Below, one piece after another: positions 33,222 through 41,789 of a stretch of DNA of 64,000 nt; the stretch's first letter is position 1; the number at the start of each line of letters is the position of its first letter. The notes under the pieces were generated by a model that worked only from the letters and a program-made list of their open reading frames with translations, was not told where the DNA came from and made no database searches. Location of the stretch: the NCBI RefSeq assembly GCF_031085155.1, contig NZ_JAVHUL010000013.1, positions 1-64,000 of the forward strand, written 5' to 3'. The translations under genes and the position numbers were made by a program. Origin of the DNA: Mesonia profundi. GTDB taxonomy: Bacteria > Bacteroidota > Bacteroidia > Flavobacteriales > Flavobacteriaceae.

Positions 33222-34538
33222 ATGGTAGAACTAAAAAAATCCTTGGGTACGCTTCGACTTACGTTTTATGGTGTTGGCACAATTGTGGGCGCAGGAATCT
33301 ATACCGTGATTGGCGCGGCAGCTGGACAGGCAGGAACCGATATTTGGTTGAGCTTTATTTTTGCGGCAGTTGCAGCCAGTATTTCTGCAATGTCTTATGC
33401 AGAATTATCATCTACCTACCCCAATGCAGGCGCAGAATTTATATTTGTAAGGAAAGCATTTCCAAAAATCGACATTCCTTCCTTTCTTACGGGTTGGACC
33501 GTTGCCTTCCATAGTTCGGCAACAATTGCAGCCGTACTATTGGCATTTTCGGGATATTTCAATACCTTTTTTGAAGTACCGGGATTATTGATAAGCTATG
33601 GTGTACTGCTGCTGCTTGCCCTGATAAGTGTTACAGGAATCAAGAAATCATCTACTGCTAATATTATAATGGTCAGTATTCAATTGTTAGGTTTGCTCAT
33701 TCTTATCTTTATAGGCCTTAAAGAAACAGGCCTGCCAAAAGCTGAAATTTTTCAAATCAACTCATTCTCTGGAACACTTGCGGCTACGGCAACTTTGTTT
33801 TTTGTCTATACTGGCTTTGAACATATGGCATCTTTGGGTTCAGAAGTTAAAAATCCAGGAAAAACAATTCCTCGTGCCTTTTTGCTGACAATGGTAATTA
33901 CCACTATCTTTTATTTACTCATTTCTTTTACGGTACTTAACATAGCTGACCCTTTAGCTATTTCAAAGGTAGATTCGCCATTGTCCTTGGCAGCATCGAA
34001 TCTTAACTCTTGGCTACCAGTAGTTTTAGCAGTTGCAGCATTATTTGCTACAGCCAATGCTGCGTTTAGCGGTATCATTTCCATAAGTAGGTTATTATTC
34101 GGAATGGCAAGCGTGGGCGAACTTCCAAAATTTATGACTAAAGTAAATGCACAAAAAGTACCTTGGGTAACCACATTTGTGGTTATGGCTGCGGTCGCTT
34201 GTTTTTTACTGTTGGGCGATATTAAAATTGTAGCGGGTATGTCCTCTTTAGGCGCACTGCTTGTGTTTGTCGCCGTAAATATTGCACTCATTGTTTTACG
34301 TTTTAAAGAACCAACGCAGAACAGACCTTTCAGAGTGCCATTGTCCATTGGCAAAGTTCCAGTACTGCCCATTTTGGCCATATTAGTTAGCCTAACTCTA
34401 ATTATTCAGTATGATGGATTGGTTTACGCTGCCTTTGTAGGAGCGATAATAGTGGGAATAATACTCGATTATTTTTTGGATAAAAGAGAAAAAAAAGATA
34501 TAGACCCCAAAGAAGAAAACGAATTGTTTAACCATTAA
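33222..34538 (+). CDS. APC-superfamily amino acid permease-like transporter
   Basis: A 438-residue integral membrane protein with about 12 hydrophobic segments. The first helix carries YGVGTIVGAGIYTVIGAAAG, the glycine-rich unwound segment of APC transporters. Later FVYTGFEHMASLGSEVKNPGKTIPRA matches the conserved TM6 region of the family. The N-terminus is short and the C-terminal tail is highly charged. The substrate cannot be read from the sequence. An amino acid permease inside a metal-resistance block is unusual; export or import of a chelating amino acid or another small solute is one possible rationale. A candidate RNA leader precedes it. Confidence 0.88.
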   Translation: MVELKKSLGTLRLTFYGVGTIVGAGIYTVIGAAAGQAGTDIWLSFIFAAVAASISAMSYAELSSTYPNAGAEFIFVRKAFPKIDIPSFLTGWTVAFHSSATIAAVLLAFSGYFNTFFEVPGLLISYGVLLLLALISVTGIKKSSTANIIMVSIQLLGLLILIFIGLKETGLPKAEIFQINSFSGTLAATATLFFVYTGFEHMASLGSEVKNPGKTIPRAFLLTMVITTIFYLLISFTVLNIADPLAISKVDSPLSLAASNLNSWLPVVLAVAALFATANAAFSGIISISRLLFGMASVGELPKFMTKVNAQKVPWVTTFVVMAAVACFLLLGDIKIVAGMSSLGALLVFVAVNIALIVLRFKEPTQNRPFRVPLSIGKVPVLPILAILVSLTLIIQYDGLVYAAFVGAIIVGIILDYFLDKREKKDIDPKEENELFNH

Positions 34539-34548
34539 TACATTTTTT

Positions 34549-34725
34549 ATGGACTGGACATTTGAAGAATTTAGAGCAGAGCTTGACACCCTTAACCCAT
34601 CGGTAAGGAAAAAGGCCATCGAAATTGCGAAAGAATTAATCGAAAAGGAAGGCTTTTCAAGAGAAAAGGCCATCAAAAAAGCAGTTGTAAGGGCTGAAGA
34701 ATGGTTTTACGATTTAGAAGGATAA
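34549..34725 (+). CDS. 58-residue charged helical protein
   Basis: ATG at 34549, 58 sense codons, stop at 34723-34725. The product MDWTFEEFRAELDTLNPS starts a strongly charged helical protein rich in Lys and Glu and ends EEWFYDLEG. No signal peptide or membrane helix is present. It starts 10 bp after the permease stop and ends 23 bp before the second SpoIIAA-like gene, so it fits the operon spacing. No family is recognised. It may be a partner of the SpoIIAA-like protein. Confidence 0.7.
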   Translation: MDWTFEEFRAELDTLNPSVRKKAIEIAKELIEKEGFSREKAIKKAVVRAEEWFYDLEG

Positions 34726-34748
34726 TAATTAATTAAAAACTTTATAAA

Positions 34749-35108
34749 ATGTTACAAATAATCGAGTTAAAAGAAAAAAATATTGTTGTAACAAAAGCTT
34801 CGGGTAAATTGAGAAAAGAAGATATAGAAAAAATCCACCCACTTATCCACGCCATACTGGACAAGGGGATGAAGGTTCGTTGGTATTTTGAGATGGACAA
34901 TTTTACGGGTTGGGACTTGCCTGGTTTATGGGAAGACCTGAAAATGGACACGGCCCACGCCAAGGACTATGAAAAAATAGCAATGGTAGGAGATAAAAAA
35001 TGGCAGGAATGGATAACCCAATTTATGAAGCCTTTTACGAACGCCAAAATTAAGTATTTCAATATAGACCAAAAGGAAGATGCCAAAAGTTGGATTGAGA
35101 GCCAGTAA
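34749..35108 (+). CDS. SpoIIAA-like (STAS-fold) protein, copy 2
   Basis: The 119-residue paralogue of the protein at 29778. Shared blocks are EMDNFTGWDLPGLWEDLK, KIAMVGDKKWQEW and QKEDAKSWI. It is cytosolic with no membrane segments. Both copies lie in units with metal transporters, one directly coupled to the P1B-4 ATPase and this one upstream of a CDF exporter. Function remains open; binding of small hydrophobic ligands or a membrane-associated partner has been considered for the family. Confidence 0.85.
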   Translation: MLQIIELKEKNIVVTKASGKLRKEDIEKIHPLIHAILDKGMKVRWYFEMDNFTGWDLPGLWEDLKMDTAHAKDYEKIAMVGDKKWQEWITQFMKPFTNAKIKYFNIDQKEDAKSWIESQ

Positions 35109-35132
35109 GCTTACTTCCATAAAAGACAGACG

Positions 35133-35384
35133 ATGAATAAAAAAAATATTCTTATTACCATACTAATTGGTTTTGCCATAGGTGTTTTTATCCTTCAACC
35201 TTTTGGGATAACAATTTTCACGTTTAGCAGCCAGAATTATGAAATTAATTGGTGGGATTATTTAATAAATAATTTCATTGAAATTTTGAATATCAATGGG
35301 AATCAAATTTTCGAGAATATTCTGTTTGGACTATTAGGTGCCAGTTTGGCGCTGATGTATTTTGTAGGGATGAAAAGTAAATAG
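35133..35384 (+). CDS. small two-helix membrane protein
   Basis: An 83-residue protein with a first hydrophobic segment near 5-25 (ILITILIGFAIGVFILQPFG), a polar extracytoplasmic stretch and a second segment near 62-79 (LFGLLGASLALMYFVGM). It lies 24 bp after the SpoIIAA-like gene and 8 bp before the CDF gene, so it belongs to this transcript. No family is recognised; an accessory of the neighbouring exporter is plausible. Confidence 0.7.
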   Translation: MNKKNILITILIGFAIGVFILQPFGITIFTFSSQNYEINWWDYLINNFIEILNINGNQIFENILFGLLGASLALMYFVGMKSK

Positions 35385-35392
35385 CTAAAGAA

Positions 35393-36289
35393 ATGTTTAT
35401 GCAAAGAAACCCAAATGCTATATCGAAAAAAGGATTGAAAACTACGCTTGTAGGTATAATAATCAGCGCATTTTTGGCTATAATAAAAGGTCTTGGAGGT
35501 GTTTTTGGCCATTCTTATGCATTGATTGCCGATGCCATTGAATCTGCTTCAGATGTATTAACTTCTGCAATGCTTTGGGCAGGTTTAAAATGGTCGTCTA
35601 AACCACCAGACGAAAACCATCCTTACGGTCACGGAAAGATTGAGGCACTGGTAGCGATAGGTATTGCGATAGCTTTGACGATTGCAGGAGGGATTATAGT
35701 GAGAGATAGCGTCATACACATTCTTGAGCCACATAAAAGTCCTGCACCCTATACATTGATTATTTTGGTTGTAGTGGTTGCTACGAAGGAACTCTTATAC
35801 CGATACGTTCTCAAAACAGGAGATGAAATAAATAGTTCCGCAGTAAAGGCAGATGCCTTTCATCACAGGAGCGATGCCATAACTTCAATCGCTGCTTTTA
35901 TTGGTATATCCATTGCTCTAATTGGTGGAAAAGGTTTTGAGATTGCGGATGATTTTGCAGCCCTTATTGCTGCTGTATTTATTTTTTATAATGCGTATAA
36001 AATTGGAAGGTCTTCCATAGGCGAATTATTGGACGAAGCCATAGAGCCAGAACTTTGCGAAAAAGTTACTGCGGTGGCTGAAGCATTTCCAGATGTTGTA
36101 AGAATAGAACGTTGCTATTCTCGAAAAATGGGGACAGCATTTCATATTGATATGCATATGTGGGTAGATGGCAATAAGACAGTAACGGAAGGTCACGCCA
36201 TTGCTCACGAGGTTAAAAATAACTTATTTAAAAACTTTTCACAATTGATTGATGTCCATATCCACATAGAACCTGCCGAAGATAAATAA
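35393..36289 (+). CDS. cation diffusion facilitator (CDF) exporter
   Basis: A proton-coupled exporter of divalent cations such as Zn, Fe or Cd. The TM2 site is seen in HSYALIADAIESASDVL and the TM5 site in HHRSDAITS; together they form the D/H metal site. DENHPYGHGKIEAL is the conserved loop of the FieF-like branch. The C-terminal cytosolic domain ends with DMHMWVDGNKTVTEGHAIAHE and DVHIHIEP, matching the dimeric regulatory domain. At 298 residues and with about six membrane helices it has standard length. It follows the small membrane protein by 8 bp. Confidence 0.94.
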   Translation: MFMQRNPNAISKKGLKTTLVGIIISAFLAIIKGLGGVFGHSYALIADAIESASDVLTSAMLWAGLKWSSKPPDENHPYGHGKIEALVAIGIAIALTIAGGIIVRDSVIHILEPHKSPAPYTLIILVVVVATKELLYRYVLKTGDEINSSAVKADAFHHRSDAITSIAAFIGISIALIGGKGFEIADDFAALIAAVFIFYNAYKIGRSSIGELLDEAIEPELCEKVTAVAEAFPDVVRIERCYSRKMGTAFHIDMHMWVDGNKTVTEGHAIAHEVKNNLFKNFSQLIDVHIHIEPAEDK

Positions 36290-36340
36290 TAGCACTTCCA
36301 TTGTATTTTACGCCATATTTGAATTAAAGATTAGTAAAGA

Positions 36341-38299
36341 ATGAAAAAAAAGAAACTGAATTTAAGAGATTTGAATAAAACTTCATCAGATACTCACAAG
36401 CGCAATGATGGCCACAACCATAGCAGTCCAGAAAGCATAGGGAAATTTAAAATTTATGTACCAGCAATTTTCAGCTTTGTAATGCTGATTATTGGTATTG
36501 CGATGGATTATTTTGACGTAGCATTTTTTAAAGATTGGATACGTATCGTCTGGTATGCAGTCGCATACCTTCCAGTAGGTTTTCCTGTAATAAAGGAAGG
36601 TTGGAAAAGCATCAAAAATGGCGATTTTTTTACCGAGTTTTTATTGATGTCCATCGCAACCATAGGTGCATTCGCCATTGGCGAATATCCCGAAGGTGTG
36701 GCAGTAATGTTATTTTATGCGGTAGGCGAATTGTTCCAAAGTGCCGCCGTTAAAAAAGCCAAGGGAAGCATCAAGGCATTATTGGATGTACGACCTAATG
36801 AAGCCTTGGTCTATAGGAACAACAATTATGTGTCTGTAAATCCCGAAATTGTTCAAATTGGCGAAAAAGTACAAGTTCGTGTAGGCGAAAAAATCCCTTT
36901 GGATGGTGTTTTATTGTCCGAAAAAGGCTCATTCAATACAGCAGCCTTAACAGGCGAAAGCAAACCTGATACCATTGCAAAAGGAGAAAAAGTTTTTGCA
37001 GGAAGCATCAATTTGGATGGCGTTATTGAAATCGAGACTACCAAAGAATTTAAGGATAGTTCCATTGCAAGAATTCTTGATATGGTGCAAAACGCCACAG
37101 CACGGAAATCAAAAACCGAATTGTTCATTAGAAAGTTCGCAAGAATCTATACACCAATCGTTGTCTTTCTCGCGATTGGATTAACGTTTATACCCTACTT
37201 TTTTGTGGACGATTATGTCTTTAGCGATTGGTTGTACAGAGCATTGATTTTCTTGGTTATTTCCTGTCCGTGTGCTTTGGTTATCTCTATTCCGTTGGGC
37301 TATTTTGGTGGATTGGGAGCAGCTTCAAAAAACGGGATTTTGTTCAAAGGCGCATCTTATTTGGATGAAATGACAAAGGTTAATACCGTTGTTATGGACA
37401 AAACAGGAACCGTGACCAAAGGTGTTTTTAAAATCAAAGAAATAAAAGCCATTGGTTGGAAAGAACCTGAATTTATGAAATACCTAATGGCGATGGAAGA
37501 ACAATCCACTCATCCCATTGCCAAGGCAATTATGGAATATAAAGCCGATGGCGAAGATTTTCAAGCTACCAAAGTAACTGAAATAGCAGGAAAAGGCTTA
37601 AAAGGAACAGTAAACGGCAAAACCGTATTGGTTGGGAATAAAGCATTGATGATTTCAAACAATATCGAAGTTCTATCTGAAACCGACAGCATTGTAGAAT
37701 CTATCGTGATGGTTTCCATTGAAGGCAAATTTGCAGGCTATGTAATCATTGCAGATGAGTTAAAGGATGATGCACACGAAGCCATTAAACAAATTCGGGA
37801 ATCTGGTATTTCAAAAATCATAATGCTTTCGGGCGATAAGGATTCCATTACGCAACAAGTCGCAAAAGAAATGGGCATTGATACCGCAAAAGGCGGATTG
37901 TTGCCAGAAGATAAATTGAACGAAGTCGAAAAGCTGATGTCCGAAAATGACGGAAGAGTAGCCTTTATTGGAGACGGTATAAACGATGCACCAGTATTGG
38001 CAGCAAGTGATGTAGGTATTGCAATGGGTGGTTTAGGTAGCGATGTCGCCATTGAGACCGCAGATGTTATAATACAAACAGACCAACCGAGCAAAATTGC
38101 AAAAGCTATTAAAATAGGTCGTTCAACCAGACGTATTGTATATCAAAATATTGCGCTTGCTTTTGGAGTAAAAGCTGTGGTACTTGTTTTGGGTGCTGGC
38201 GGTCTGGCGACAATGTGGGAAGCTGTATTTGCGGATGTGGGAGTGGCTTTGTTGGCTATTTTAAACGCTGTGCGATTGCAGAAGATGAAATGGAAATAA
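36341..38299 (+). CDS. P1B-2-type Zn/Cd/Pb-translocating ATPase (CPC motif)
   Basis: An ATP-driven exporter of soft divalent metals. The TM6 motif SCPCALVIS is near residue 309, with the Asp of the TM8 segment FADVGVALLAILNAVRL, as in ZntA/CadA-type pumps. The phosphorylation site is MDKTGTVTKG near 352; SGDKDS and GDGINDAP complete the core. The N-terminus is short, with HKRNDGHNHSSPES and no CxxC-type HMA domain, which makes it smaller (652 residues) than many relatives. It is the last transporter of the metal block and starts 51 bp after the CDF gene. Confidence 0.94.
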   Translation: MKKKKLNLRDLNKTSSDTHKRNDGHNHSSPESIGKFKIYVPAIFSFVMLIIGIAMDYFDVAFFKDWIRIVWYAVAYLPVGFPVIKEGWKSIKNGDFFTEFLLMSIATIGAFAIGEYPEGVAVMLFYAVGELFQSAAVKKAKGSIKALLDVRPNEALVYRNNNYVSVNPEIVQIGEKVQVRVGEKIPLDGVLLSEKGSFNTAALTGESKPDTIAKGEKVFAGSINLDGVIEIETTKEFKDSSIARILDMVQNATARKSKTELFIRKFARIYTPIVVFLAIGLTFIPYFFVDDYVFSDWLYRALIFLVISCPCALVISIPLGYFGGLGAASKNGILFKGASYLDEMTKVNTVVMDKTGTVTKGVFKIKEIKAIGWKEPEFMKYLMAMEEQSTHPIAKAIMEYKADGEDFQATKVTEIAGKGLKGTVNGKTVLVGNKALMISNNIEVLSETDSIVESIVMVSIEGKFAGYVIIADELKDDAHEAIKQIRESGISKIIMLSGDKDSITQQVAKEMGIDTAKGGLLPEDKLNEVEKLMSENDGRVAFIGDGINDAPVLAASDVGIAMGGLGSDVAIETADVIIQTDQPSKIAKAIKIGRSTRRIVYQNIALAFGVKAVVLVLGAGGLATMWEAVFADVGVALLAILNAVRLQKMKWK

Positions 38300-38308
38300 T
38301 CAAAAACG

Positions 38309-38476
38309 ATGTATCAAAAACAGAGAAATAAAAGAAATAAGAAAGTTAAAAAATCATCGAATAACAAAATCACAAAAAAAGATAAGTTCAATGGGATTCT
38401 TGCAATAATCTTTGTGGTAATAGCTGCATTACTATTATACTATTTTGTACTAAAAGGGAATATTCATAAGCATTGA
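38309..38476 (+). CDS. 55-residue single-pass membrane protein A
   Basis: ATG at 38309, 55 codons, TGA at 38474-38476. The N-terminal half is very basic (MYQKQRNKRNKKVKKSSNNK), then ITKKDK, then one hydrophobic helix (ILAIIFVVIAALLLYYFVL) and a short tail. By the positive-inside rule the basic half is cytosolic. It is a paralogue of the next small gene and starts 10 bp after the ATPase stop. No family is recognised. Confidence 0.65.
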   Translation: MYQKQRNKRNKKVKKSSNNKITKKDKFNGILAIIFVVIAALLLYYFVLKGNIHKH

Positions 38477-38573
38477 TTAAGTGCGAGAATTTAATGTTCC
38501 AAGTGGTTTGTGGGATTACAGCATATAAAGTGGAAGTGATTGGTTGGTTGGTTCATAGCAAAAATGATATTCT

Positions 38574-38747
38574 ATGTTAGAAAATAGACGAGATAGACGA
38601 AAAAAAAAAGACAATAAAGTACCAGCTGTAAAAAATAGCATTACCAAAAAAGATAAAATAATTTGGATTGGTATTCTAATCGTTGTTATCCTGTTAATCT
38701 GCTTTGTACTGTTCTTGCAGTTCCTAAAGTATTTTATATCTGTTTAA
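38574..38747 (+). CDS. 57-residue single-pass membrane protein B
   Basis: ATG at 38574, 57 codons, TAA at 38745-38747. It has the same plan as protein A: basic start (MLENRRDRRKKKDNK), the shared ITKKDK just before the membrane, then one long hydrophobic helix (IGILIVVILLICFVLFLQFL). The shared motif and position argue for duplication and for real expression. It could be a subunit or regulator of the neighbouring ATPase. Confidence 0.65.
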   Translation: MLENRRDRRKKKDNKVPAVKNSITKKDKIIWIGILIVVILLICFVLFLQFLKYFISV

Positions 38748-38911
38748 GTGATTAATAAAAATTAAAGAAAATATTTAGCATAGCTATAAAATATGCAAGA
38801 GTTGTGAAGGATAAATTGACTGGTTTTAACTTTCCCAATTTAACGTTACTTATAATTTTGAATGCAACGTTTTTGCAAAATATGAAACGGTAATAATGAT
38901 ACCGAAAATAA

Positions 38912-39763
38912 ATGACAACAAATTACGACGACATATTAAAAAAATTAGACTCTGAATTAAATGTTCTTGAAATAGAAGAAGAAGATATTTTAGTGAGAGC
39001 TGAAAAAGGGATTAAACTTGCAAAGCAAACCCTTAAGAAAGTTAGAAGTATCATAGTTGACTATGAATTTAAAACCAAATCAGAGGAAATACATTTCTTT
39101 AAATGTACTAAACCGAAAATTTATAGCAAACTCATCTATTATGTAAAACTATTTAATATTGAAGGTAAAAGACCGAGGGGAAGTAATAAATCTCAAGTAA
39201 AATATTTGAACAATTATATTGAAAAACTTCAAACTTATTTTAACGACAATCTCGATTTTTACCATTATTACCGTAGGGAAGCAACTGTATTTGATGAACA
39301 ATATTTTTTGAGAGGCAAGGCAGATATTCGGTTATTCCCGGATTCATTTCACTTTTTTGTAGATGAACAATTTGCAACAAGCCACGATAGTACCGTAGCC
39401 ACAATTTTAGCCTACGACCTTTTGATTGTACACTTAAAACGGGAAATTGATAAATTGGAAAATAATGGAAATTATGCAAGTTTAAGATTGTTACAAAGTA
39501 AAACCAAAATTACCTGGACAGCCCACAAAATATATTTAATTGAACTGATATACGCTTTGCACAGCACAGATGTCATAAATAATGGTACTGTTGACATTAA
39601 AGATATTGCCTATTTTGTTGAAAAAACGTTTAAAGTGGACTTGGGCGATTATTACAGAGCTTTTCTGGAAATACGAATGCGTAAAAATGGTAGAACCAAA
39701 TTTTTGGATATACTGAAAAAGCAGTTGACCAAAAGGATGGATGATACTGATAACATAAAATAA
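38912..39763 (+). CDS. rteC: RteC-like regulator of element excision
   Basis: A 283-residue protein matching the RteC domain family. In CTnDOT, RteC activates the excision operon in response to the RteA/RteB cascade. Recognisable stretches are IHFFKCTKPKIYSKLIYYVKL and YHYYRREATVFDEQYFLRG, followed by a C-terminal helix-rich, probably DNA-binding half (LIYALHSTDVINNG). It lies directly upstream of the Xis-like HTH gene, as expected. No RteA/RteB two-component pair is visible in the window, so its own control must differ or lie elsewhere. A terminator follows at once. Confidence 0.88.
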   Translation: MTTNYDDILKKLDSELNVLEIEEEDILVRAEKGIKLAKQTLKKVRSIIVDYEFKTKSEEIHFFKCTKPKIYSKLIYYVKLFNIEGKRPRGSNKSQVKYLNNYIEKLQTYFNDNLDFYHYYRREATVFDEQYFLRGKADIRLFPDSFHFFVDEQFATSHDSTVATILAYDLLIVHLKREIDKLENNGNYASLRLLQSKTKITWTAHKIYLIELIYALHSTDVINNGTVDIKDIAYFVEKTFKVDLGDYYRAFLEIRMRKNGRTKFLDILKKQLTKRMDDTDNIK

Positions 39764-39793
39764 AACACCCAAGATGCTTCAACTTGGGTGTTT
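39763..39793 (+). terminator. intrinsic terminator after rteC
   Basis: AAACACCCAAG and CTTGGGTGTTT form a perfect 11-bp stem with a 9-nt loop, beginning at the last base of the rteC stop codon. The region 39794-40038 to the next gene holds no gene but includes the inverted copy of the 15-bp motif. Confidence 0.88.
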
Positions 39794-39958
39794 CTCGTTT
39801 TGAGGGAAAAATCATTTTTTTTGGTGGTTTTTAGATGTGGTATTTTTTGGGAAAGTACCAAAACCCTCTATTGTATTACATTGAAAATGAGAGAGAAAAA
39901 ATACCCAAGTAGCCGCATCTTGTGAATAAAATCCATCAAACTATCTCAATTTTGTAGA

Positions 39959-39973
39959 ACGAAAGTCAAATCA
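39959..39973 (-). promoter_or_regulatory. inverted copy of the 15-bp integrase-leader motif
   Basis: ACGAAAGTCAAATCA is the exact reverse complement of 19939-19953. It lies 66 bp before the HTH gene at 40039. Candidate site for RteC or for the recombination proteins; the role is inferred. Confidence 0.55.
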
Positions 39974-40038
39974 GGTCAGAGGCTATCAAATTACTTGACA
40001 GCGATGCGATAGTCTCTTACTATTAAAACCGTTCTATT

Positions 40039-40323
40039 ATGCCGACATCAATAATTACTACAGACGACCTTCGGGAATTCAAAATGGAATTGCTCGATGA
40101 CATCAAAAACCTTCTTTCCAAGCAAGCTACTGGAAAACTGAAGAAATATCTTAAATCTTCCGAGGTTATGGATTTACTACAAGTAAGTCCAGGAACACTT
40201 CAAAATCTGCGTATCAATGGTACGTTGCCCTACACAAAAGTTGGCGGAATCATTTACTATGATGCAGAGGAAATCCAAAATGTGATGAACGCCAACCGCG
40301 TTCAACACAGCATAAATTCTTAA
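40039..40323 (+). CDS. helix-turn-helix protein, Xis2c-like
   Basis: A 94-residue DNA-binding protein with a MerR/excisionase-type HTH_17 domain: KYLKSSEVMDLLQVSPGTLQNLRINGTLPYTKVGGIIYY in the middle, of which SSEVMDLLQVSPGTLQNLR is the helix-turn-helix. A short helical N-terminus (DDLREFKMELLDDIKNLL) precedes it. Such proteins follow rteC in CTnDOT-like elements, where they act as recombination directionality or excision-operon factors. The next gene starts 3 bp later. Confidence 0.85.
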   Translation: MPTSIITTDDLREFKMELLDDIKNLLSKQATGKLKKYLKSSEVMDLLQVSPGTLQNLRINGTLPYTKVGGIIYYDAEEIQNVMNANRVQHSINS

Positions 40324-40326
40324 GCG

Positions 40327-41079
40327 ATGAACTATATAAAGCTACTCAATGCGGCTTTTTCAACGTTCTATTTTGATGACCGCCTCAATCCCACGCACAT
40401 AACCCTGTATATGGCATTATTTCAAGAATGGAATAGTAGCCGATTTGCGGACGAATTTTATGTGAACCGCAGAGATTTAATGAGGGCTGCCAAAATTGGT
40501 TCTAAATCAACCTATCACAGATGCGTTACGGATTTGGACTCTTGGAATTATCTATCATACTTCCCTTCCAACAATCCTTACAAAGGCAGTAAAATCAAGA
40601 TGGCCATAATTGGGACAAGTGATGAGCCTGATGTGGGACGGTACAGTCCCATATTAGAACAACTTGCGGGACACTACCATCCCAGAAATGAACCAGTAGT
40701 GTACCAACACCATACCACAAATGGACAAGTAATGGACTCGCACCGTCCCGTGAGTGGACAAGCATTGGTATCTACTATAAACAATACCAAACAAGTAAAC
40801 AATATAAAACAACCAAAGGGCAGGCAGGCCGTTTTTATTTTTTTTGAAGAAAAAGGTTTTGATGCTGATGAAGGAAAAAAATTCTTCGACCACTACGAAT
40901 CGAACGATTGGAAAACAAGCGACGGAAAACCGATACGAGATTGGCAAGCTTTGGCTAAAAACTGGATGGACAGAACTGAATTATTCAATGAGGAAAACAA
41001 ACCAAACACAAAGCAACCGTCCCATATTAAGGACAACTTGCGTACCACTAAAAACAAAGATTATGGACAACCCCTCTAA
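40327..41079 (+). CDS. replication initiator-like protein (winged-helix N-terminus, DnaD-like C-terminus)
   Basis: A 250-residue protein. The N-terminal part (LNPTHITLYMALFQEWN to KSTYHRCVTDLDSWNYL) looks like the winged-helix region of plasmid and phage initiators. A polar, low-complexity linker follows. The C-terminal FFEEKGFDADEGKKFFDHY to IRDWQALAKNWMDR resembles the tail of DnaD-type replisome organisers. The next gene is a DnaC-like ATPase overlapping by 17 bp, which makes an initiator/helicase-loader pair likely. This would allow replication of the excised element. Family assignment is by pattern only. Confidence 0.65.
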   Translation: MNYIKLLNAAFSTFYFDDRLNPTHITLYMALFQEWNSSRFADEFYVNRRDLMRAAKIGSKSTYHRCVTDLDSWNYLSYFPSNNPYKGSKIKMAIIGTSDEPDVGRYSPILEQLAGHYHPRNEPVVYQHHTTNGQVMDSHRPVSGQALVSTINNTKQVNNIKQPKGRQAVFIFFEEKGFDADEGKKFFDHYESNDWKTSDGKPIRDWQALAKNWMDRTELFNEENKPNTKQPSHIKDNLRTTKNKDYGQPL

Positions 41080-41725
41080 AATTACCGAAGGTGGCGTGGA
41101 ATATTCGCTTGGAAAGTTTGATGGTAAAAGCGTGTTATACGATTTTGATAAAATCCTGATTTATTTGGATGCAAAGGGAAAGTTGCTCTTTGGCAAACAA
41201 TTTAGAATCTATGATGAGGACACGGTTATCATCCGCAAACTATGTCACTATTTCATCAAGGACAAAGAAAATTGCCTGAAAGATGATATCGACACTAACA
41301 AGGGTATTCTTTTATCCGGGCTTGTGGGATGTGGAAAGACCACTTTGATGAAACTATTGCGATATATCGTGCCAATGCAACGACCTTATGAAATGATTCC
41401 GTGCAGGAATGTTGCTTTTAGCTTTAACCATCTAGGCTTTAAAACCATTGAGGATTATGGCAGCACCAAATTCTACTGCTTTGATGATTTAGGCATTGAA
41501 CCTGCAGGACGATTCTATGGTAAAGATTTGAATGTGATGGGCGAAGTATTACTTTCCCGATACGAACTTTACCTTGAGACCAAACACAAAGTCAAAACCC
41601 ACGCTACTACAAACCTAAATGCTGAAGAACTGGAAGAACGGTATGGAAACCGTGTTCGTAGTAGAATGCGCGAACTGTTTAATTTGATTGCTTTTGATAC
41701 AAAAGCTGGGGATAAGCGGAAGTAA
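41063..41725 (+). CDS. DnaC-like AAA+ ATPase (helicase loader type)
   Basis: I start at the ATG at 41063 (MDNPSKITEGGVEYSLGKFD), because the open frame upstream overlaps the preceding gene deeply and has unusual composition. This gives 220 residues. Walker A is GLVGCGKTTLMK, and Walker B is FYCFDDLGIEP. THATTNLNAEELEERYGNRVRSRMRELF includes the sensor and the arginine-finger segment typical of DnaC/IstB-type ATPases. No transposase partner is present, so helicase loading beside the initiator-like protein is the preferred role. Confidence 0.85.
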   Translation: MDNPSKITEGGVEYSLGKFDGKSVLYDFDKILIYLDAKGKLLFGKQFRIYDEDTVIIRKLCHYFIKDKENCLKDDIDTNKGILLSGLVGCGKTTLMKLLRYIVPMQRPYEMIPCRNVAFSFNHLGFKTIEDYGSTKFYCFDDLGIEPAGRFYGKDLNVMGEVLLSRYELYLETKHKVKTHATTNLNAEELEERYGNRVRSRMRELFNLIAFDTKAGDKRK

Positions 41726-41789
41726 ATTTTAGAATACTATTTTTCAAATTGGCGCTTGTTTAATGGATGGTCATTTAAAACCTATTTAC

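Noticed and set aside
41063-41725. IstB transposition helper
   Set aside because: No IstA-type transposase or insertion-sequence ends are nearby, and the partner is an initiator-like protein, so a helicase-loader role is preferred.
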